Of a stretch of DNA of 64,000 bases, positions 56,246 to 64,000 are shown piece after piece. Under the pieces are notes generated by a model. It ran no database searches and was not told the origin of the DNA. It saw nothing but the letters and a program-made list of their open reading frames with translations. The DNA is from Gnetum montanum (lineage: Eukaryota > Streptophyta > Gnetopsida > Gnetales > Gnetaceae): positions 62,682 to 126,681 of the forward strand of contig MNCI01034030.1 of assembly GCA_015680685.1 (NCBI GenBank). The letters run 5' to 3'. The position numbers and the translations under genes are program-made. Every line of letters starts with the position of its first letter. Position 1 is the stretch's first letter.

Positions 56246-57527
56246 CCATTAATATAAAGTTTAATTTTTAGTCAATAGTATTCTTGGGCATAGGGTCTAC
56301 TTTACCACTCATCAAAGATCCAATAGAAAATGATGGCACCAATTGTCCAATAAATTATGCATCATAATTGACCTTACATTGAGATTCTTTGCCATTAGTA
56401 TTAGCCCAATTCCTAATATAAATTTTAATTTTGAGTTAACAATATTCTTGTTAGATGAGAAAACAAATCCCTTATGTGTTGTCTATTTGGACTAATTAAT
56501 ACTTCTTTTGAAAGAAATATTCATAGAAGCTTTTGTCTTCTCTAGTTTCTTTATTATCATTTAATCATTCTTATCATTGATACTAACTTTAGTTTTTTTA
56601 TCTTTAACTTTAAATTTTTTTTCTATCCTTAACTTCAACATATTTTTTCTATTCTTTAGCTTTTTTTATAGAAAAGGAAAAACATTAAACAAATGTCCTA
56701 CACAATGATAAAAGTTGTAAGAATTAACAAGATTATAATATGTGATTGGTTGAATATAAGTCTTCTTGTCTGCTTTAATTCTATTTTCTGATTGAGAAGT
56801 TTGATTTAAAGAAAAAATGTTTATGAGAATCCAATGGTGTAGAAATAGATTCCATATTCTTAATAAGATCAAGAAGACTAACAATTACTTGCTTAATATT
56901 CTAAAAAATCAGAAAAAAATTAAATAACTCAAAAAACATGGAACTTTAGAATATTCTTGAGATTCAACATGAAATTTTGGAGTTCACTTATGAATGATCA
57001 ACATTGCATGCTTATGCTTAAATGATCCTATATTCATGGCATGTTGTACAATTAAAGCATTTCCTAGTTTAACAAGTAGAAAATATGAGAATAATACTTG
57101 GCACGAATGACTTAAATATCATGTTTTCGCATCATATCATTTAATTGAGAAACGAAACTTTGATTATGAGGTAGGTAATCCAAAATTTAAATGAACACAT
57201 ATCATGATGTAATATTAGCTACTAGTCTTAGTTGCATCAATTTCACTAGAAGAAGACGTCTCAAAGTTTTGCTCACTAGCTTGTAAATTTTCATTTTTAG
57301 AATTAATAGAAATTTTCAAATTAATAAAAGAAGTAGGATTTTGGACATTAGTTGAAGAAATTAGAGGTAATTTAGAAACCTCCATAAGAGAATTCTAAAG
57401 AGACCAAATCTATTGGAGAAAAATTGAAGAAAGAAAAATTAGATCTCTTAGAGGCTTGATATTTCTACCGATCTATTTGTTTTGAGAGGATTTATGAAAT
57501 TTCAATGGAGTTATGTCCTTGTAAACC
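56246..57527 (-). pseudogene. AT-rich decayed gag-like sequence
   Basis: Mostly featureless AT-rich sequence. On the minus strand 56666-56884 ends with ITYYNLVNSYNFYHCVGHLF and NVFPFL. This looks like a decayed CCHC knuckle (CYNC-x-x-x-GH-x4-C) in which most Cys have changed. A 150-bp-spaced pair of similar stretches (56245-56300 and 56400-56455) shares 'TTAATTTT' and 'ATTCTTG'. The family is not identified. Confidence 0.35.
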
Positions 57528-57761
57528 TTGATAAAAGCTTGGAAGAAGCTCATTCAAGCTAGGATCAATGTAGCTCTTCATGAGGTTCTTTATAGAAGAC
57601 CTTATAAGACACCTTTATGTTGGTACAACTTTGAAGATAGAGTGCAAACATGTGTAATGAAAAAAGCAATAACCAGGATTAGGAAAACTCAAAATCATTT
57701 AAAAGCTAGTTTTTTACCCTTAGCACTTCCACTAAGATTAATATGTAAAATACAAAAATAA
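57528..57761 (+). pseudogene. Del/Tekay-like integrase C-terminal fragment
   Basis: A 77-residue plus-strand frame reads ARINVALHEVLYRRPYKTPL then CWYNFEDR and MKKAITRIRKTQNHLKASF. This matches the end of the integrase core and following helix in Del/Tekay chromoviruses (MAPYEVLYGRxCRTPLCW..., then ...I..I..RLK.A...QKSYAD). No RT, zinc region or LTR belonging to it is visible nearby, so it is an isolated scrap, on the opposite strand to RT-8. Confidence 0.7.
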
Positions 57762-58165
57762 TGGAAGAAGTCCTCTTGAATTTCAAGTTTTTGATTTCAG
57801 GATGATCACAAATTCACACATGAGGGTATCAAGAAGGCATCTTTCTTTTCAAATCCATTTCCATTTGGAATTATGATGCAACATTTATTTTAACATGATG
57901 AAGTCTGATAACCAAACACACAAATGGAACATGGTTATGTTTGTTTTGTTTAGGGTATAAAGAAATCTATGATATGGTTGGTGGCATGCATGTAATGATG
58001 ATGTATGTAAAGATGAAAGCATGATTGGCATGCACGATGTTGATTTTACCATCATGCATATTTCATCGTACATGTATTGATATGAAGAAATGCTAGCTGT
58101 ATTTCCTTGCAACACAAAATATGAGAATGGTGCCAACTACAGTTAGTCATAGCACACAGAAAATA
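57762..58165. other. No gene seen
   Basis: Non-coding by eye. It contains repeated GCATGCATG/GATGATG words (57985-58060) but no recognised element. Confidence 0.4.
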
Positions 58166-58925
58166 GGACTTCCAAAAGCCCCTACTAGATGCACCCCCTC
58201 ATAGTCTTTGGAAAAAGCTCTTTAGAAGCACATCTTTCACCAAAAGTTGTGATTTCCAAGTAAGTGTAGATCATTGGAAGCATAATGCTTTCTAGACCTT
58301 CCTACGAGGGTATTGTAAAATATTACTAGAAGTCTTTCTTGCCATTGGAAGCATCTATGCAAGAGCCAATGCATGCTTTCAGTAGTTGGTAGGCTTTCAG
58401 AATCCCTGTAGGTTGGCTACTAGATGCACCTAATCGTACTCTTTGCAAAAAGTTCTTTAGAAAGGGTCTATGCACTAGAAATTGTGATTTCCAAGTATTT
58501 TTAGGTCATTAGAAGCACTATGCTTTTTAGAGGGGCCTACAAGGGTACTGCTACTAGCATTTCCTCATAGTATACTATAAAATATTGTTGGAAATCTTCT
58601 ATACTATCGGAAGAATCTATGCAAGAGTCAATGCATGCTTCTGGTAGCTAATAGGCTTCTAGATACCCCTATGGGTTGGCTGCTAGATGTACCCCCTCAC
58701 ACTCTTTGGAAAAAGCTCTTTAGAAATGGGTCTATGCACTAGAAGATGTGATTTTGAAGTACTTTTAGGTCACCAGAAGGATAACACTTTCTAGAGGGGC
58801 CTGCAAGGGTACTGCTACTAGCATTCTCTCATGGTCTACTATAAAATATTGTTAAAAATCTTCCATGCCACCATAAGCATCTATGTAAGAGTGAATGCAT
58901 GCTTTTAGTAGCTAGTAGGATTTTG
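58166..58925. repeat. Satellite-like tandem array, about 240-260 bp unit
   Basis: Three head-to-tail copies starting near 58192, 58430 and 58691. Shared words include CTCTTTGGAAAAAGCTCTTT, GTGATTTCCAAGTA, 'AGAGGGGCCTACAAGGGTAC', TACTATAAAATATTGTT and GAGCCAATGCATGCTTT. The copies differ at many positions and by small indels, and the third is incomplete at its end. Confidence 0.8.
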
Positions 58926-59239
58926 TTCATTTATTAATTTTTTTAGCATTAAACATATGATAATGATACATAATCATACATTTCTTTGGAAATTTATTAT
59001 TTTTAACAATGTTCAAGGATCTACTATCTTCTCTCTAATTTATGTATTAAATGGTTAAAGTAATGGCTAGGTTGATAACTTTAATATAATTCTTTTATAT
59101 AAAGAAGAATTCCTAAGAATCTAGTGTGTTTACACTAAATTTATTCATCAAAGGGTTTAGGTAATGGCTAGGCTAATAGCTTTGATAGATAATGCTTTTT
59201 TAGATGATTTTTAAGATTTTTAATTTTGAATGCTATGTA
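58926..59239. other. AT-rich stretch with a short duplicated motif
   Basis: Two imperfect copies of 'AAAGTAATGGCTAGGTTGAT' and AACTTT-type text at about 59055 and 59165, roughly 110 bp apart. No gene. Confidence 0.45.
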
Positions 59240-60702
59240 TTTTATCTTCATGGAAAGGTAGTTCATAAGCAAAGGACTGAAGAAAGTTCAACAAATTGCA
59301 AGGGTAAGAGGAAGGGAGGTAGACACAAGGTCCAAAATAGCTTGGCTTCCAAGCTATTGCACAAGATGCTCAAAGAGAGTAGGATGAATATCATCAAGCT
59401 CAGGAGTGACAAGCATGCGAGGAATGTTAACGTTGAGAGGCTCAGTTTAGATCAACCCTGATATGAGGTTCTAAGAACCTCAATGTATTGATGCAATTGG
59501 AATGTCCAGAGATGCATGTCAAGCTAATTCAACATCACCTTGGCTTCATCACGAGTGGTGGGACTGAATATTATGAAGAGGAGGCATGTCACTTTTACGT
59601 GTCACATGTTTGAGGTGCAGCATCATCTATCGTTGTTCACATAGGTGACTCTAAGTTTCCATTGACAGAGAAGATTCTAGGGGATGCACTAGAAATGCTC
59701 ATTGGTACATGCAAGGAATTTTTTACTGCTGCATCTTTAGATAAAAAAACATAGTTGCTTACCAAGGTTTCTGAGGTGGAGTCAGATAAGACTGGTTGGC
59801 CTTATAAGAATTTCAACCCCAAACAAAGAGTTCTTGTGAGGGTTATTCACGTTGATCTCCTTGTTATCATTCATCACACACATGTGATGTCTTTTGCATT
59901 GATGGTTCTACTTGATTTGGAGGGAGACTATTCACTAAACTACCCATACATTATACTCAGGAGGATGCAAATCCTTACCAAGGATGCATCAACAGTTCCA
60001 TTTCCATTAGTCACATCTACTCTTTTTGGGCATTGACAGATTCCACCTCCTAATCATGATGCAAAGGAGGTGTAGGTGTTTAGTGAGGACTAGTTGCCCC
60101 ATTTGGGATGTGCATCTTATACTCAATGGATTTTTAAGACTTGTTTTAATGATTTTCTATGGCTCCCAAATCCTCGAGTGTTAGAGGATGGTGGTAAGGT
60201 TGGATGGAATTAGTACTATGGTGAAGGTGATCAACCTCATGCTATCCGTGTTCATCCATTGTAACAACAATAGTTTTGACATGGGGCTGTCATTTTTCAA
60301 TACTTGGAGGCAATGGAGGCTAGGATAATAACATGCAAAGATGGTCTTTCTACAAGGATTGATGCATTCGAGTCTCAGATGCATCAATGTTTTGGTTGTC
60401 TAGAGAGGAGACAAACCCGACTTGCCATCAACTATGGGAAAATAGCTAAATATACATTTTAACAATTGAGGGCATTACACAAAGACATTGGTTTAGGGAA
60501 GTTGGTGGAGGACATTCTTGATCTTGAGTTGATGGGCATGGCCACACTGAAGCCCACAATAGAGGCAAAACCATAAGATATAGCTCAAATGGTATGTAAC
60601 CTTGCTAAGTAGGTTGATGACACAGTGATTAAGGATGATTTCATTAGCATTGGAGCTGTAGAAGTAATGGAGGAAGATGCCCATATGGAGGAAATTGAAT
60701 AG
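59240..60702 (+). pseudogene. Broken ORF resembling plant transposon-associated protein
   Basis: A plus-strand reading frame can be followed for about 450 codons with roughly ten stops. A basic start (GKRKGGRHKVQN) leads to LIQHHLGFITSGGTEYYEEE then ACHFYVSHV, then FPLTEKILGDALEML. The best block follows (59755-60036): KQRVLVRVIHVDLLVIIHHT and MVLLDLEGDYSLNYPYIILR. The C-terminal part looks helical (YLEAMEARI, RIDAFESQMHQCFGCLERRQ). This order recalls the non-gag ORFs of large plant elements annotated as 'putative plant transposon protein', where an 'FY..L' block precedes a 'VDLG..I' block. That is from memory and weak. It ends at TAG 60700-60702, after an acidic EEDAHMEEIE. Confidence 0.4.
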
Positions 60703-61046
60703 AGTTATTATTGACTCTTTTTTTATTTTTCTGAAAACCATATACATTGTTATGGGTTTTGACAAAATTAATAGAGTCTTTCTTGATTGTTTGTCATGCT
60801 TTTTTGTCATTTGGTGCATCATTTCTATATAGAACAATTTGGTACAAGGTAATTAAAGTTGAAGAGTTCGGTGATTTCTACATTGCCTAATATTCATTTT
60901 CTCTATTGGAATCATTTTAAAGATATCATAAATAATGAAATTACTTTATCATAACTAAGCAAATGGTTGTTTTTTTTATATTTCTACATTTATTATACAT
61001 TGACTTTGAACATATTGTGAGAACACGCAACTCGCATGACATCGCA
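60703..61046. other. No gene seen
   Basis: AT-rich sequence with a T-run (60717-60735). Nothing recognised. Confidence 0.4.
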
Positions 61047-61610
61047 GTGTGGATTTCTCTAAATATATGTAGTATGTAGTTTCTTGCAACTAGAGATGTG
61101 TAGTAATGTGACTCACATAATACTTGCACTATTTTATTCGACTGAGAATGCATCAAAATCATACAGATCGTAGAAACTTGGACTATCAAAAATTAGTGCA
61201 TGTTTGTAAATGCAACTATATGCGTAATGCACTCGATCGCACTATGAACTATGCTCAGTATTTGCATTTGTGAATATTGATACCATGCACATTGCATGTA
61301 CTTGCATTGTCAAAATTGGCTTGCTATTCTAGATTTCTCTAAATACATGTGGTACGTAGTTTCTCACAACTAGAGATGTGTAATAACGTGACTTGCATGA
61401 TACTTGCACTATTTTATTTGGCTAAGAATGCATAAAAATCATGTGGATCGCAAATACTTACACTGTTAAAAATTGATTTTTGTTTGTAAAAGTGACTATA
61501 TGCACAATGCACTTGGTTGCACTATGAACTGTGCTCAATATTTGTAATTGTCAAAATTGATACCATGCACATTGCCTATACTTGCATTGTCAAAATTGGC
61601 CTGTTGTTTT
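61047..61610. repeat. Tandem duplication, about 280-bp unit
   Basis: Two copies starting at about 61049 and 61331 share GATTTCTCTAAATACATG, ACTAGAGATGTGTA, GATACTTGCACTATTTTATT, 'TGCACTCGATCGCACTATGA' and GATACCATGCACATTGC. Each copy ends with the CTTGCATTGTCAAAATTGG text. Apart from the two copies, single words recur up to 61670. Confidence 0.8.
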
Positions 61611-62398
61611 GGATTGTGATATCATGAAAGATGCATGACATCACAATATGTTTATATTCAAATAGTTGGCTCACCATTTTGTGCCTTGCATCATCTTACA
61701 TTGGTAAAAAGTGGTTATTGTTGCTAGATGTGATGAAATGCAAATCACATTTAAGTAGCACCAAGGTATTTATCTACAAGTTTCAAGACCTCGCATAAAA
61801 ATAATTTAACATTATGTGTGCATACGATTGACATTAGTTTTACAGTCCACCACATTTTCATAACTCCTAGAACATCACACCATTAATTTGGAAATTTGCG
61901 ATGACATGTGTGTCACATTCATCTAGCAATTCTTAATTATTGTTTTGTTACGAGCAACAATTATTTGCATCGATTCATAGCCAAATTACATACATAGTTA
62001 TAATGTATTGCAAGAGACTACAAATCACATGTACTTACATGTTCATCATTGCCAATGGACTACGACATGCATAGGCTCACAGTTAATCATTGAAGGTTAT
62101 ATGATAGAGTACAAAATTGATTAACACTTTAAAATTAAGCAACATACAGAAAGAAACCTATAAAACACATATTTTGTATAGATATTATGAAAACTTGTTT
62201 GTTTGATGGGAACAATATTTTGAATGCATATTAAAACTTAAATATTATGGATTCCATTTTTTAGATTTTAAAAAATAATAATCACAATATGAAACAAATG
62301 AACACCATATATATTTTTAATTGAAAACCCTGAAATAATTACATAGTTGTCCCATGTACAAAAAAATTTACCTTTTATTAAAGATGACAAGTAGGCAT
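61611..62398. other. No gene seen
   Basis: AT-rich non-coding sequence; no repeat or ORF of note. Confidence 0.45.
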
Positions 62399-62880
62399 TT
62401 ACATTATTGCATTTTTTTTTACATTAGAAATTGGAAAAGGACCATGCTCACTACAAGCCTCACTTACAAGATGTTGCATACATATTTTTGTCCATAGTTG
62501 CTCAAAAACTAAACAACTAAGAATTTCCTGTATCATGGTATTTCGATATATGGAAACAAACTCACTGCTGAAATTTATGTATTTTCCAAATACTAAATGG
62601 TGCATGAATATTATTGTATACATGCCATAGTCATATCCATTTTCTTGAGCAAGAATACCTTGCACAATCACTGTACTCCATTTTAAAGGTAACTTCTTTC
62701 ACTTTCCCTTCACCTTAGTTGTACTCTCACCCATTGCAGAATCACCTTTTAATAAAAATTCAACAAACCTTAACATTAACTTTTGAACACCAACTACATG
62801 TTGAGAAGAAGGTAAGGAATCATACACATACATTTTTTTGTAGATGTGCCTACAACCAGAAGCACCCAATGCCTGCCAAT
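62399..62880 (-). pseudogene. Ulp1-like (C48) protease C-terminal fragment, inactive
   Basis: The minus strand reads QYWQALGASGC, then KKMYVYDSLPSSQHVVGVQK, LMLRFVEFLL and, after a short gap, VQGILAQENGYDYGMYTIIF then MHHLVFGKY and YRNTMIQEILS. This follows the order of the Ulp1/SENP catalytic domain: HW...L, then YVYDSL, then Q-x-NGYDCG. The catalytic His appears as Tyr (QYW) and the catalytic Cys as Tyr (DYG), while the Asp of YDS and the Gln are kept. Ulp1-like domains occur in plant MULE transposons as well as host genes. The upstream part is cut by the RT-9 LTR at 62890. Confidence 0.65.
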
Positions 62881-62884
62881 ATTG

Positions 62885-62889
62885 AATTG
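62885..62889. repeat. RT-9 target-site duplication, left (AATTG)
   Basis: The five bases before TGATGAGC. The partner copy lies beyond the right edge of the window. Confidence 0.45.
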
Positions 62890-63711
62890 TGATGAGCAAC
62901 GAGGTATCCCTACGCTCAACCATATAAATATGAGCATCCATGCACAATCTAGTCAAATTCCAGGGACTAAGTGCTTATGCGCCTTTGTGGAACAAGGATG
63001 GGTTGATTATTCGTTGTCTTCCCAAGCTTACTTATATAACATGATTGTATGGTTAAGTAAACTTGATGTACATTATTTTTTATATTTTTTATGTTTTTAT
63101 GTCCTAGTACTACAAAGGGAGGAGAGAGATAACTAAGTAAGTAATTTTAATTTAACTACTCAACTATGCTTTAACTAGTCCTAACACTAGCATTCGTTCT
63201 CACTTGCCGTACACATCCTGAACTAGTACAACACTACTAGGATTACCAAATGCTAATTGTTATTGGGTTACCAAGTGTTACACGCATGCTCGAAGTGATT
63301 GTACTGAGTGTGCTTATGTAGGAGAGTTGTAGGGTGAGAGAGAGAACATTAATTAACTAAGGAAAGTATTAAGTAACAGTAATCAACATTCATTAATCTA
63401 TTCTGAATGTTGCAAGGTTTATCACAAAGTTCGTCTTTATTGTCGTACATAAGTTGTGCTCAAGTACACAATGCACGAATAAAGATCCATTCACTTTATG
63501 ACTCCTACTGCAGGCACTTAGAAATAATTCTATCTCTGGAAAGGGAAAAAGGCAAGAGTTTTGATAAGGGACTAAGACTAACTATGCAAACCAAGTGCAC
63601 CCACCTCTTATTTATAGGCAACAAGGCAGACCCCGATCGCGTACCCAATATCGCATGAAAGGCTCCGATATCATGTAGCCAATATCATGGATGTGGTATT
63701 GTAGCTCATCA
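62890..63711 (-). repeat. RT-9 3' LTR
   Basis: 822-bp LTR, TGATGAGC to CTCATCA, closely similar to the RT-7 LTRs. Minus-strand TATAAATAAG at about 63607-63616, poly(A) stem at about 63432-63485, GATATC words at 63635-63700. The minus strand outside reads ATGGGGGTA and then TGATGAG, the clearest polypurine tract of the family. The rest of the element continues past the window. Confidence 0.85.
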
Positions 63712-64000
63712 TACCCCCATGACTGAATGAAAACTTGTCCTTTAGTTCCTTACAAAATATTGGGAAGGTATGGGATTATTAACTAAATGAGAACTGATAG
63801 TGACAGGTAATAACAGATTCAAAGTGCCTAGTGAATGGATCGACAAACATATTACAACATTGGTGTTCACACCCTTTGTGGTGAACACTATACATAGATG
63901 ACATCCAGACCCTCATCCGACAGCTTGAAGATAGAGTAAAGAAAATGAGACACATTGTTGTCGACATCGCAATTGCACCTTTTGTTGTTTATCCATAGCC
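63712..64000 (-). other. RT-9 3' tail, start
   Basis: Matches the beginning of the tails at 2175 and 45524 (GACTGAATGAAAACT, 'AAAATATTGGGAAGGTATGG', ACAACATTGGTGTTCA). Cut by the window edge. Confidence 0.7.

Noticed and set aside
1-64000. tRNA, rRNA or microRNA genes
   Set aside because: I looked for cloverleaf-like or rRNA text and saw none I could support. The tRNA-like matches are retroelement primer-binding sites.

Overview
The window is repeat-dense, AT-rich, gene-poor plant nuclear DNA. No intact host gene is visible. Nearly all of it is degenerate LTR retrotransposon sequence, nested several layers deep. The very low gene density, old stop-ridden Ty3/gypsy elements, apparent C-to-T/G-to-A decay and a 122-bp assembly gap suggest a large-genome land plant. 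A gymnosperm is my guess, but the sequence does not prove it.

Layout (elements numbered by me). RT-1 (before position 1 to 11373, minus) is a gag-only member of a Ty3/gypsy family of the Ogre/Tat/Athila type with a tRNA-Asp-like primer site. RT-2 (1125-8670, minus) is a related full-length copy inserted in RT-1's gag, with a perfect ACCAT target duplication. RT-3 (11374-22313, minus) keeps recognisable gag, protease, reverse transcriptase, RNase H and integrase. Its LTR is split by a 2.7-kb solo LTR (18850-21547, CCAAT duplication). RT-4 (22314-38338, minus) is a related gag/protease remnant that seems to share that LTR with RT-3. Its gag is split by RT-5 (26390-36785, plus), a 10.4-kb element of another lineage with 1.7-kb LTRs, gag and protease, internal satellites and an antisense repeat ORF. 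RT-6 (38339-about 41560, minus) is a 5'-truncated chromovirus-like gag-pol into which the RT-4 LTR has jumped.

After the gap (42406-42527) comes an island of less repetitive, GC-richer DNA (about 42850-44300) with a fragment resembling the LRR part of a plant NLR gene. RT-7 (44695-54659, minus) is the most complete member of the tRNA-Asp family, with two LTRs and a perfect CTCTT duplication. It sits in a remnant that carries a tRNA-Met-type primer site and an LTR (RT-8, to about 56245). The right end holds an isolated Del/Tekay-like integrase tail (57528-57761), two satellite-like tandem arrays, a broken plus-strand ORF (59240-60702), a broken Ulp1-like protease (62399-62880, minus) and the start of a further tRNA-Asp-family element, RT-9 (62890 to the window end).

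How it works together: there is no operon or host pathway. The biology is that of a retrotransposon family. RT-3 and RT-7 once carried complete pol, while RT-1, RT-2 and RT-5 have gag (with or without protease) but no polymerase, so they could only have moved with enzymes supplied by others. Active-site changes in pol and many stops mean no copy here looks autonomous now. The most interesting features are family-level: a conserved stem around the poly(A) signal in the LTR, exchangeable U3 modules with different repeat arrays, an unusually compact zinc-knuckle-like motif, a conserved 3'-tail motif and the antisense repeat ORF of RT-5. I did not find a clearly new biological system.
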